In this document: positions 12,564 through 23,376 of the stretch, piece by piece | Layout: every line of letters begins with the position of its first letter | Position numbering within the stretch: position 1 is the stretch's first letter | Source of the DNA: Bugula neritina | Lineage: Eukaryota > Bryozoa > Gymnolaemata > Cheilostomatida > Bugulidae | Assembly (NCBI GenBank): GCA_964035545.1 | Contig: CAXIUT010000227.1 | Span: forward strand, 1 to 64,000 | Direction of reading: 5' to 3' | DNA: 64,000 bases | Translations under genes and position numbers: made by a program | Notes under the pieces: generated by a model | Database searches by the model: none | Told to the model about the DNA's origin: nothing | Seen by the model: the letters and a program-made list of their open reading frames with translations, nothing else

Positions 12564-13319
12564 ATGTAGAATGATTGTAGTTAAAAATAGATGAAATATG
12601 ATAGAATAACATTTAGAAGAGGGTTTTAAAAATAATAACTAAAATAATAACTGGGCTTTGTTTTTTCATTAACTGATACTCCTAAGTGGAATTTATGTAC
12701 TTTTAGATTAGATATAGCTGATTAGAAGTATTCTCGTTGGTAAATGTAATATGTTTTTTAATTAATTAAATAATGTAGAATCAATCAGCTCTATCTTAAT
12801 CGAATAGGACAATAAAAACATTCTATTTATAAATTTATTACTATTAAATTCTAGTTTCTTCAAAATCTTTCTCTTTGTATCTTTTTTTATTATTTAGAAG
12901 GAAACAAAATAGTTTCTATTGAACCTTTGGTCAAATTGTAAGCTAAGAATCTTCTTACTCTTTGGCTGGGATATAATCAGATAGTTTCAATAAAACCTCT
13001 TAGAAAGATATGGACACCACAGCTAGAGTGGCTTAGTCTACGTATTGATTATTAAAAAGATAGACAACAACTCGATAATAGACTTTAATCCATTAATATA
13101 ACTTAAAAATAAAGAACTATCAATTATTTAATTTGGATAACTTTCAGTCATTTTTAATCCTTATCTTATGTCTATAAGCTGGCTATTGAAAATTTAGACA
13201 AATATGCTTACCAAATAATGTTTATGTATTAATTTACTAGTTAAGAATTAGAGAATACTAGAATTTATTTCAGTGATTATTAAGCTCTCAGAAATAAATA
13301 TTATCTATCATATTTATGA
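12564..13319 (+). CDS. Leucine-rich-repeat protein with one 21-nt intron
   Basis: Exons 12564-12876 and 12898-13319 give a 244-aa protein. The 21-nt intron (GTATCT...ATTTAG, 12877-12897) joins two LRR halves exactly into LQNLSLEGNKIVSIEPL, followed by LLTLWLGYNQIVSIKPL and LEWLSL. Three to four SDS22-like repeats sit in residues 90-170. The ends are charged and helical. LRRs of this type bind other proteins; in ciliates many are axonemal, but nothing here proves that. Stop to stop, it is 59 bp from the convergent dehydrogenase. Confidence 0.75.
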
Positions 13320-13378
13320 TAAATAATTTAGTTTGATTGATGTTTTAAAGAGATTATGCATATTAAAGTAGAAAATAA

Positions 13379-14299
13379 TCATTCTATTTTTGATATTTTG
13401 ACTAGTTTTTGCATTAATCGATCGACATGTTTTTGCTTGTATCCTGAACAAGCAAAAGTCAAATGCTTATCAACGACCTTTCGATCATAATAAAACTATC
13501 CGTTCTTCAATTTGTCAAAAAGAGCTACAGAAAGATAAATTATTGTGTCTGCTGCTTCTTCTGGAGTCTTTAATTTATCTTTCATCTTCTAGTAAAAATC
13601 TGGCATTGCTTATCTAACTGATGGAGTATCAGACCATCCTGGGTGCATAGAGAAAAACTTGCCAACATTCGGGTATTTTCTAGCGAACTATTAAGCAATG
13701 CAAAGTTGTTGTCTTTTGTTTCTGGCATATTGAGTAGTTCCATCAAAATCTTAATTTTCCATATAAAGGTCTTATGTTTAAAGATCTTGAGTAAGGCAGC
13801 CTCCTGAGCTAACAAAGATAGTTCTTGATTAAGGAGTCATCAGAGGAAGAGTTAATTTTGAAAGAACATAGGCTGCCAAAGTATTAGTTGCAAAATTCTT
13901 CTAAACTCCTTCTTTATTATACTACTTTTTATGTAACATGCAGCCTCCATTATGCACTAGCACGTCGATTCTTTTGCAAAGTTCTTTTAAGCTTTAAGAT
14001 GCTTTGACTATTGACTCTTGATCTTCCAAGTCACAGAGAATGAGCCAAATATTAGCACTATTGGTTTATTTTCTCATAGTTTCTACAGCATCATCACCTC
14101 TTTTTTTATTTCTACAGAGAAGGAAAACTCTTGCTCCTCTAATGGCTGCTTCTTTGGCAGCTGAGTATCCAATGCCGCTATTGGCTCCTGTGATCACAAA
14201 GTTTTTATTTTCCAAGCTTCCATTGAGAGGAGGCAGTGGCTAGTCTCTTTTAGTAAAGTTGAAGTATCCTTTAAGCATGAATTGAAGTTTTCTAAGCAT
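13379..14299 (-). CDS. Short-chain dehydrogenase/reductase (DHRS12-like)
   Basis: An intact 306-aa frame. The NAD(P)-binding motif is NFVITGANSGIGYSAAKEA (TGxxxGIG). It is followed by an NAG-like LVHNGGC, the active-site Ser in FVSSGG, and the catalytic YxxxK as YARNK near residue 205. The downstream motif FFSMHPGWSDTPSV is typical of DHRS12 and similar classical SDRs, which reduce or oxidise small carbonyl or alcohol substrates. The substrate is unknown. There is no signal peptide. UAA/UAG codons are scattered throughout without any frame break. Confidence 0.88.
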
Positions 14300-14516
14300 G
14301 TTTTTTGTTTTGAGAATATCAGAAATTATAAATTTAGAATAATTAAATCCTACTTAACTAGAACTATTTAAATTTTCTGATCATATTTCATCATAGCATA
14401 ACTAGAATTCTTCCTTTTTATAAAAAAATAAAAATGATAAATATGGTTTTTCAGTCCTCCTTTCGACTTCATATCATGATCTGATTAAGATAATATTTAT
14501 CAATATCAAAATTCAA

Positions 14517-15107
14517 ATGAGTAGTAAAATAATTCTGATAGCCTATGGCATTATCTTCTTTTTCTCTATTATTCAAATAGTTGGTACTTCTTCTGAGATT
14601 CAGCTGGGGGAAAAACCATTAATATTGGAAAGAGTCTTAGTGATAACTCCTCAGATATATATAGAATTCTCTATACCGCATAAGCTGGATATTATTTGGC
14701 TACTGGAATCATTACTTTTATATTTTGCATTGTACTAGCTCTTTTGCTAACAGTTGTCAATAATAAAACATTTCTCAAAAGAACAGCATAATTTCTGATA
14801 TTAATGACAGTATTTTGCCTGCAATTTACTTTGGCTGTATTCAGTGCTATCAATGCATCAGTTCTTTCTAGTCAGGATGATAAATTTAGTACCTTTCCTA
14901 ATTAACGTAAATAAACTCTTTTTTTTAGAATGTAGTTTATCAAGTTTAAAAGATATGTTTGTTGCTACTTCTACATTAAGTTGGCTTTTTGTTTGTCCTA
15001 TTACTGTGGCATCACTGAATTGGATGTGGGGAGATTGGCGTAAAGGACTCAATAAATAAGGTTAGGATTAAACTAATGAATAATCAATTAGAAAAGGTCT
15101 AAACTGA
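14517..15107 (+). CDS. Four-span membrane protein (frame-corrected)
   Basis: Four hydrophobic spans (IILIAYGIIFFFSII; YYLATGIITFIFCIVLALLL; FLILMTVFCLQFTLAVF; SWLFVCPITVASLNW) and a charged C-terminal tail give a tetraspan or MARVEL-like layout. A 22-nt intron (14907-14928, GTAAATAAAC...TTTAG) restores the last span. A one-base change near 14605, in a run of G and A, is also needed. No conserved Cys motif proves a tetraspanin, so the function is open. Confidence 0.6.
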
Positions 15108-15204
15108 TAAATAATACTTATATCATATCACTATATAGATAGATTAGAATTATCATATTAAAATAATATCTTTGTAAAAATATCTGATTAAAAGGTGAAA
15201 TCCG

Positions 15205-15897
15205 ATGGGTCAATGCTGTAAGAAGTTGTCTTTACGTCGCAAATCTTAATACTAGATATAGATGATAAAGGTGGAGTCTTTTGGAGGACTTTCTAACACT
15301 GATTTCAAGTTTAGTACTCAAAAGGTAATTGATATGTAAGGTCAACTTTTAATTCTATTCATGAGTCATTCTATTTAAATCAAAACTAACGATCACTTTC
15401 GTAACTTTCCAGCTTACTGTCTTAAAATTAAAGAATATGCTGATGCTTTTTTGTAGTAAAATAATTTAAGGTAGAACTTTTTGAATAAAAAAGTAGATTT
15501 TATGAATTTTAAGATCAAGATTCCTAATTTAAATTATGAGGCGATTAGTATTTTATTTTGTGATATTTGGAATTAGAAGAAAAGCGATAATTAATAGAGA
15601 ATATAAAAGATTTTAAGCAACTATTTTAGTAAAATAAATGACCAACTTTTTAAATCTATAGTAATCAGTTAGTTTCCAAGTATTTTAGGAGTACATCTGA
15701 GACCATGTATCCAAAAAATACTTAATTTTATATTGCTAATGAAAAATAAACCATAGGTTGTTTCATTTTGTTGTTTAAGTAAATAGTCTAAAAATTTATA
15801 TTCACAAGAAATTCAGCAAAAGCCTAAATATGTGGTTAAATCTTTTCTGTAAAATCATATAGATCATTAAATGAGCTAAACAAGTTAGTACTATTGA
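15205..15897 (+). CDS. Lipid-anchored-type protein, tandem paralogue 1
   Basis: An intact 230-aa frame starting MGQCCKKLSLRRKS. Gly2 followed by paired Cys and basic residues is the classic pattern for N-myristoylation plus palmitoylation, so membrane anchoring is inferred. The rest is helical. The C-terminal third (SIVISEFPS ... SFCCLSKESKNLYS) resembles the next gene, which makes the two a tandem duplicate. No known family is recognised. Confidence 0.65.
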
Positions 15898-15959
15898 TTT
15901 AATTATTTGTTTTAATTCTATTTAATTAGATTATTTTATATACTATATTTATATAATTT

Positions 15960-16585
15960 ATGGACTAATGCCTTTTCTAAAGAAGAATTAGCAACTTCTC
16001 CTGTTAAATAGATCATATAAAAACAGAAATACAAATTCCTAAGGTTCATTCTTCTTATTTGCCTGAGTTTAGATAATCAACTAATCATCTCTCAGACATA
16101 AGAACAGATTTATTGATGCTTTTTACAAGTAATAAAAACAAGATAAGACATAATGATTACTTAAGGAAGTTAGAAAAGGAAGAGAGATAGGTTTAAGAAT
16201 ATCTTATTGCTGAAATAAACAAAAAATAAAATGAAAATGAATAGTAAAATAGACTAAATTAATTTATTACAGTAAATATCAAGAGAAAAGGATTAAATTT
16301 AAGAGGAAAGGAATCGTATTCTGTTAGATTTGGATTAAAAATCAAGAAAATGACGATAAATTTAAAACTCTTTTGAAATAATATTTTCAATCTCTTGAGA
16401 AAATTAAGAATCATTCGATTGTAGTAACTTAATTTTCTTATTAGTCAAGAATTCCTCTTTAAAAAAGTTTTAGAAGATTGATAAGATACTACTTTGTATT
16501 AACAATAAACCTTCAATAATTGTTTTATTGTTGTCTATCATAAGATTCTAGATAAGTTTATAGAAAATTATCAAAGAAAATATGA
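15960..16585 (+). CDS. Tandem paralogue 2 of the preceding gene (frame-corrected)
   Basis: About 205 aa with a charged N-terminal half. The C-terminal part reads SIVVTEFSYES ... LFYCCLSEDSREVYRKL, matching SIVISEFPS ... SFCCLSKESKNLYS of the gene just upstream. One frame change is needed near 16330. The Gly2/CysCys start of paralogue 1 is absent here, so the anchor may have been lost or the true start is different. The 170 bp up to the HECT gene are nearly open in another frame, so the 3' end is uncertain. Confidence 0.5.
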
Positions 16586-16755
16586 AGAATTAAACTAAAC
16601 TTTACAAAGTAAAGGAAAAGAATAATCAAAAAGCAACTATTATTGATATTTATTTTTAAAAAGTCGCAAATATAATTACTAAAATATATGACAGTTTGTA
16701 ACAGCCTAGGCTATAATAACATAGTTATTTGATAAAAATTTAAATTATCTATCAA

Positions 16756-18787
16756 ATGCAGCACTCTTCAGACTAACTGATTGATCTTTTCTTTCAGAAA
16801 GGAGCTTCTAAATCAGAACAGGGAACTTCAGCTCTGCTCAAAGACATCTTTGATTCTCCAAACGTATTTCCCTCCTGATAAAGATCTTCCTCACTCATCT
16901 TCGCAGTCTGTAAAATCCTGCTACTCGGAGTAAATTGGATATCAAAAAGATCTTTGATCTTTATGATTGTGTTTCCAAATCAAAAAGAGACAGTGACTTG
17001 CTCATCATCTTTGTATAACTGAAATAATGTAGAACAAAACATTTAATAGCTGGATTCATTAAGAAAATTTCAAATCGTTTTTGAAAAGTAGTGAATAACT
17101 CAGATACTTTTTCGTTATTATTTTATGGGATAAGTTTTTTAAAGTTAAAAACTATGATTTTGTAGCTATTCAAGCCTTACAAAACATTCAAAAAACTTCT
17201 CACTACAAATAAATATATATAAACTGGTTGTAAGATCTTCCTGGAGACTACTTCCGAGTTTTATTATCTTTTTGCCATTCAATGCTTGAAACAACTTGTA
17301 AAAGTTTAGTTGAGAAGGAGCAAACTGAGGCAAATAATCGTTAGTTAGCCAAAAAATGTTAAACTCTGTGTTATTTTATGGACTTGTTATTCAGAAGCAA
17401 CAAAAACAAGCAAAGAGTTGGAATAAAAGAGTTTAGTAGCAAATTTTTAGTCAATTTTTTCCAACCGGTATAGCAATTTAAAATATATGCAAGTAAATCA
17501 AATGAATTTAACTTCATTAAATATCCTTTCCTTCTAGATTTTTAATATAAGTATAAACTCATTCAAATTTAATCAGTTTACTAACAAAAGATAAACATTC
17601 GTAAAAATATGTAGAGGGGATTAGCTGCCATGATACAGGATTTTGACTTCAGTGGAGGAAACTTTGGGATAGAAGGGCTTATATATCTTTGTATTTCTAT
17701 CAGAAGAGCTAACATTCTTGATGATTCGATGGAAAAACTGGGAAAAGTCAAACAAAATTTAAGAAGTCCTTTGAGAATTGAGTTTATTGGCTAAGAAGGA
17801 ACTGATTAAGGAGGTGTTAAAAATTAGTTTTTCTCATTGATCACTAAATCAATATTCAATCCTTACTTAGATATGTTTTTGCCTAAAAATTTGGGAAGGT
17901 ATTACTGGTTTAATGGTTTTTCTTACGAAATGCCTGTAAGATTTGAATTTGTTGGTATGCTACTTGGATTAGCTCTCTATAATTCAGTGCATTTGGACAT
18001 TCATTTTCCTGAGATAACTTTTAAAAAGCTACTGAATAAAAAATATGAATAAGATCATGGATTATAGATTATTTAGGATCTCAAAGAGATAGAACCTGAC
18101 CTATATAGATCTTTTAAAGATATTTTATCGACTTAAGAGTCAATTGATTAACTTGAATTATATTTTAGTGTTCAACTTGACTATTTCGGAGAGACAATAG
18201 TTGAAGAGTTAGTAGAGGAAGGCAGTCAAATCAAGGTGACTTTAGATAATAGGGAAGAATATTGTCTATTATATGCCGATTATATCTTGAACAAACATAT
18301 TGAAAAACAGTTTACACCCTTTAGAAAAGGTTTCTATAAAGTATTTAATGGTGGAATTATTGAGGTAATTCATATAATACTTAGAGTTTTGAGCCTGAAG
18401 AATTGAGTGTTCTTATAAACGGTAAAGAAGAAATAAACATAAAATAACTAGAATAAAGTACTACTTATGAAGGTGGATATACAAAAGAAACCTCCAATTA
18501 TCAAGTAATAATAGCCTTAACTTAGACACTTATGGAATTTTTTGCACTCTTTGAAAGACAATTAAAAGAAAAACTTCCTGACTTTTGTAACAGGAACTGA
18601 CCGAGTGCCGATTTAGGGTCTAAAAGCTCTCAAATTCAACATTCAGCGCCATTCTAACACTAGTAATTGGCCTACTGCTCACACTTGTTTCAACGTGTTC
18701 CTTCTTCCCTAGTATGAATCTAAGGAACTCTTGGAGAAAAACATGAAACTAGTTCTTGAACATAATCAAGGATTCGGATTGATATGA
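16756..18787 (+). CDS. UBE3A-like: UBE3A-like HECT E3 ubiquitin ligase (frame-corrected)
   Basis: The C-terminal 350 residues are a full HECT domain close to UBE3A: FIGEEGTDEGGVKNEFFSL, LLGLALYNSVHLDIHFPE, YADYILNKHIEKQFTPFRKG, FVTGTDRVPIEGL, and the catalytic Cys in HTCFNVFLLPEYESKE, ending in GFGLI. The last motif tracks the UBE3A stretch around its catalytic Cys. A 20-nt intron (18365-18384) splits the domain cleanly. At least three UAA/UAG fall on HECT-conserved Glu, which fixes the code. Frame changes are needed near 16868, 16950, 17090 and 18506. The N-terminal half is helical and no AZUL zinc finger is visible. It converges with Twinkle, 33 bp stop to stop. Confidence 0.9.
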
Positions 18788-18820
18788 TGTTTAATCTCAA
18801 TGCTATATAGATAATACATA

Positions 18821-20890
18821 TCATTTTTTGTATTTAAATGTCTACTTGTTTTATCTTTATCTTGCTAGTTATCCTTAATGTATTTATTTCTCAAAAATTT
18901 AACTATATTAATCTTTATTAGGAGTTTTTTCTGATCTCTCTTTTGCTATTTAATTCATTGTTTTTGATTTATCTTTAAGAGCATCGAATTAATTCTTTGT
19001 GAATTGGAAAAACTTTTTACTTTCTCTATTAAATCCTAAAGGTATTTTGCCTAACTACCCATCAAATCGATTTTTCTTAATATCGAATATTTTAAATCCA
19101 TCTCTATTTTGAATTACCCAGATATTATCTGCTTCCTGAGTAGCTTTGCTTGTTCCATATATCGAATGGATGCCTATGTCTTAGTTATCTTATGTCTTTC
19201 TTGGATGGATAACGATTGCGATATGTATTTCATATTTTATACTGATTTATCTTAGTTTAGACATGAGAGTATCTTGTAGTTAAAACTTTTTGAAGCCTTC
19301 TGCCTGTTCTGCTAAAAGAAATTGGAGAGTATCAATGATGACCATATGAATATTGTATTTTTAGATGGAATAGATAATGGTTGATAATATTTTTTCAATA
19401 TTGGTTGACCCATAAAAATCCATCAGAAAAAGTGGTAGTTTTTAGAATCTATTAGCTAAATAATCAAATTTCTAAATGTTTTTATTGATATTAAGGTTAC
19501 TGAACTGATTCATCATGTGGGTGATGAGTATTTAATTTCTAATTTAGAAGCTGCCCCACAGAACTCCTATATCTCTTTCAAGAATATCTAGAAACAATTG
19601 TGAAAGAAGGGTTGTTTTACCACTACCTGTAGGTCCAGAAACTATTGTCAGTTCTCCTTTTCTGACTCCTTTGACTTTCTGATTAAAATATGGAAACCAA
19701 TTTACTTAGACTCCTTTCTATAGATCTGAGTTAACGACTCTTGATTTTATTTTATCTCTAAGATTTGAGAAAGTAATTATATTAGAATCTGGTATTGTTT
19801 TTGCTTTTAAAATCAGCTCATTGATCATGGAGGGGTTGCTAAGCAAAAAATCATTGGCATCTTTCATATCGGCAATAGTATGTTTCACTATGAAAGTTTT
19901 CTTTAGTCCTAATTTGTTTGCTATCTTTGATCTATTTAACGTACCAGCTTAATCATTATCCATCCAAAGAAAGATTTTTTAAAATCTATTGAAATAACTG
20001 AGGTGTTAATTGGGCAAATTATTCGCTCCATTAGGTAAAGAGATACTTGGAAAACCTGTTTGTTGATATACAGCCATAGCATCGAACTATCCTTAAGTAA
20101 TGACTACCATTTTATCAGTATTTTTTACTAAATTAAACCCAAAAAGTCCTTTTGCACCTAAAGGCAATTGTCTCATATACTTTTTATTTACTTTGCTTGC
20201 TCCTCTAATTTTAATTTTAGCTAGTTAAGTCCAAGAGTTGAGATAGTAGAAGTTAGAATGTAGTTATTATTTTTATAATTCTTAACTAAAACTAGCCTGT
20301 TTATCTGGATCTATTTTATAAAAAGGAAAGTATACTACTTTTATCATATTCTAAATTCCTTGCTCATCATAGAATTTTTATGTTCCTGCACCTATATTGA
20401 AAGCTTTGATTGTTTTTTAGTTAAATCCTCTTGATACAAGATACTAACGAACTTCTGAGTATTCTTTAAGTTAAAGGTTTTTAATATATAGAAAGTACTA
20501 TGTTTCTGATATTTTTTTAGTTGATTGATTTGCATTTTGTTCATGATTATTATTAAAATAAGAACTAACTGTAAACTAAGAGTCAAGTCCTAGTATTCTT
20601 TAGCGAAATTCCAACCAGTTTCCTTTCTTTGAACATCTAAAACAGTGAAAAAAACCAAATTACTTTTGAACTTGGAGGACATAGAGATTGGTTCTATCTT
20701 CATTATGAGGTTTAGGACAAAAAGGACAGTATTTTAATTTGTAAGCATTTGCTGTCCCATCTATGTATTCTATCTGATGAGAGTTCAAAAATTAATAAAC
20801 TGATATTTTAGGCCTTGAATGTTTTTGCTCAAATTCACTCTTCTAAAATGAAGAAAACGAATATTTTGGCTTATTAGAACTAATTATAGG
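18821..20890 (-). CDS. TWNK: Twinkle-type mitochondrial primase-helicase, 5' end cut by telomere block
   Basis: Twinkle unwinds mitochondrial DNA at the fork. The N-terminal region keeps an intact zinc-binding primase finger (CPFC ... CFRC). A TOPRIM region and an [14 protein letters not shown] motif follow. The helicase has Walker [17 protein letters not shown], then [25 protein letters not shown] and KNRFDGELGKIPL, each matching human Twinkle. UAA at the Glu of WGSFEI is one of the best code anchors. The frame stays open up to 20890 with no ATG, and the GGGGTT/CCCCAA block T3 starts at the next base. The start and any mitochondrial targeting signal are therefore missing. Confidence 0.88.
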
Positions 20891-20972
20891 CCCAACCCCA
20901 ACCCCAACCCCAACCCCAACCCCAACCCCAACCCCAACCCCAACCCCAACCCCAACCCCAACCCCAACCCCA
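20891..20972. repeat. Telomeric repeat block T3 (CCCCAA)n, left telomere of minichromosome C3
   Basis: About 13 perfect CCCCAA units. The orientation fits a left telomere for C3, whose first gene starts 136 bp further in. To the left the block abuts the open Twinkle reading frame with no spacer. Confidence 0.96.
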
Positions 20973-21107
20973 GTTAAGATTGTAATATTATTTTTGCGCC
21001 TAATTAAAATTAATCAAACTAATCATATTAATCCATACATTTATCTTATCAATAATCTACTATAACTGCTAGTGATTCGATATTAATACTTATATAATTA
21101 TTTGATA

Positions 21108-22031
21108 ATGATGATTGATAATCCCGTCTAGAAAATAGACCTACGCCCAGGCAACTACTACCATATCTATCATATTCATTCTAAACACGTTCTGATGTTG
21201 AAGGAGTAGCAGTCTAATGACTATATGCATAAAACTCCTGTGATAGGACCTTATGATGATAATGACTTGAACCAGGTTTGGATGATAGAGTACATCAATG
21301 AGAAAAAGGTCTATTAATTGGTACATTCTTTGTCGACTCTTGTGCTTGAAACAACTATGAAATCGTGTCGGTTGGTGTTTGGTAACTGGGGAAATGGGCA
21401 GCATTATTTTGTTAAAAAACTATAAGTTAATTAGCCTAATACTTTTGTAATTAAAAAAGAAGAGAAAGGCAATGTTTACCTGTATGCTGATCGGGACGGG
21501 GTAATTCAGTTCGGTTAGAAGAAGGAGTAGGACTTATAGATAAGATGGATGTTGAAGATAGCTGAGAAAACTCGAGCTGTTACTCAAAGTGTTCTTTTCT
21601 AAAATGCTTTTACCAATATGACGATTGATGTGCCTGAGGCTTCATCTAAGCCAGGAATGAAGTTAATTCAATTTCCTATCAATAAAAGATTTAATCAGCG
21701 ATTCAAATTGATATTCAATCAGTAGACCAATACATACTGGATTTAAAATGTAAAATCAAAGCTGGTTGTTGATATCAAAGATGCTAGTGATAAGGAAGGA
21801 GCCAATATTATCCAATGGAAAAACAACCAAGGTCTGAATCAGCGTTGGTATCTTTAAAATCAGGGCAAAGATCTCTATAGAATTCGATCAGCTCAGAAAC
21901 CTGAACTGTTTATCGGTGTTAAGAACAATTAATTTAAAGAATGTGCTGAGTTAGTCACTACTAAAAGGGAGGATTTTGCCTTGTGGAGGATTTTAGGAGA
22001 ATTTGAGAGACAGGCCTATACACTTGTTTGA
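21108..22031 (+). CDS. Beta-trefoil (R-type) lectin-like protein
   Basis: An intact 307-aa frame. The C-terminal half carries an R-type lectin trefoil: YWIENVKSKLVVDIKDA, then GANIIQWKNN and NQRWYL (the QxW signature), and a repeat of the YRIRSAQ type. The N-terminal half has weaker repeats with the same spacing (NQVWMIEY). Such folds bind sugars; no catalytic domain, signal peptide or membrane span is visible, so it is only a lectin-like protein. The ligand is unknown. It is the first gene of C3. Confidence 0.72.
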
Positions 22032-22106
22032 TTCTATGATTCATCTATATCTAATGAACATTATTCATCTTTAAAATCTTTATTTATAAACTAATGAAAA
22101 AGTCAA

Positions 22107-23015
22107 TCACACTTACTAATCTTCACTGAATTCAGCAAAAGGGTTTTCTAGGATTTATTTGAATCGATTTATCATTTGTTTTTATTTATTTTTCCACTTC
22201 TACGACTTATTCATATTATTATTGATCCATTCTGTTCTCTTTGCTAGCAATCCTGCAATCATGAGGCTATTGATATCTTGTTTTCTTTATTAATTTTAAT
22301 CAAGTTCTCCTAAAATTTGATTATAATTCTATTGGGAAAAACTTTTCTTCTTACTTTTTTTATTAACTTGCTCTTCTGTTATAGACTACTACTATTCTTG
22401 AATTTATCCTCGACTAATAAGTTAGTTTTATAGCATGGCAACTACTTCATCTTATTCTGTTTCTTTGAGAGTGTCTCCTTTGAAAGATACTTTTTTCTAT
22501 CCTTTAGGTAGCTATTTTTCTTCTATTTTGCTAATATTGATTTTACTTGTATGTCCTTTGTTAACAAAATCTATAAATTCTTCCTATATTGGATCCATTC
22601 TATGCATGCTGTAATCATGATGTACTTCCTCTTCATGAATCTATGATAAATTTCCTAACAATCTTATACTGATGTTTGGATCACTGTTTGTTTGACTGAT
22701 AGATCCTAAATGTTTTCTGATCTATTTTACTTATTCTATTCTTTCTTTTAATATTTTTCCTAAACCATTATTCTAACTTGGCTAGGACAATTGCTCTTCT
22801 TTATTTTTTGGCTATTATTATTATTACTACTAAAGATAACCTTCTTTTGAATGGGAATATTATGATTCTATTTTACATAGTTTTTAAAATTATTGATAAA
22901 GATAGCTGTAGTTAGGTTATTATTGGTCTTCATTTTAATCTGAGTCTAGGACTTCTTCTACTCCTATAATCATTTTATCTAGAATGTCAATGGATGGATC
23001 TGGGCCATTGCTCAT
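22107..23015 (-). CDS. Acidic, mostly disordered protein with a seven-codon UAG/UAA run
   Basis: An intact 302-aa frame from ATG 23013-23015 to UGA. It is Glu-, Asn- and Ser-rich, with a helical C-terminus (KWKNKEKQMINRFKEILENP). Positions 22812-22832 encode seven Glu in a row as TAG TAG TAA TAA TAA TAA TAG, a run that would be seven stops in the standard code. No family is recognised. It diverges from the HP1-like gene across a 361-bp spacer. Confidence 0.7.
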
Positions 23016-23376
23016 GAATGAATTTTATTGATTTGTTGCTATAAAGCTGATGCTTGCTTAATTGATTTTCATGGTTATATTTCTTTATGGTTATTCTTTT
23101 CGTTTGTCTTCGAGTTGTTTTAAGGGTGAAAAGGAAGTATTTGTCATTTTCCAGCGAGGAAGCTTACCATTGATATGTTTTCCATGTAAAGGCTTACGAC
23201 TTATTCGATACTTTTATAGTTACTCTTTCATGTTAAAGAATAATATTACTATGATGCTATTAGCTTAATTAACTATTTGAATTATTTATTTAAAATATAA
23301 AAGTAGAGGCTATGTTTTTTATTTTCATAAGAAGGCAACTTTTAATAAAATAACTCAATATCTCATTATTTTTACA
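23016..23376. promoter_or_regulatory. Divergent spacer between the acidic protein and the HP1-like gene
   Basis: A 361-bp region with no supported gene. It must hold both promoters. It is AT-rich like all spacers here and I see no repeat or RNA gene. A 68-codon open stretch at 23062-23268 has no recognisable features and is probably chance. Confidence 0.4.

Noticed and set aside
14858-15052. Minus-strand 64-codon ORF
   Set aside because: It is antisense to the last span and tail of the 4-TM gene and has no features of its own.
18018-18600. UAA/UAG read as Gln, the common ciliate code
   Set aside because: Conserved HECT, Twinkle, chromoshadow and MORN positions demand Glu, and Gln is regularly CAA/CAG.
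20891-21026. Twinkle start codon beyond the telomeric block at 21024-21026, read through the repeat
   Set aside because: That ATG is in a different frame from the Twinkle coding sequence, and the repeat is a chromosome end for C3.
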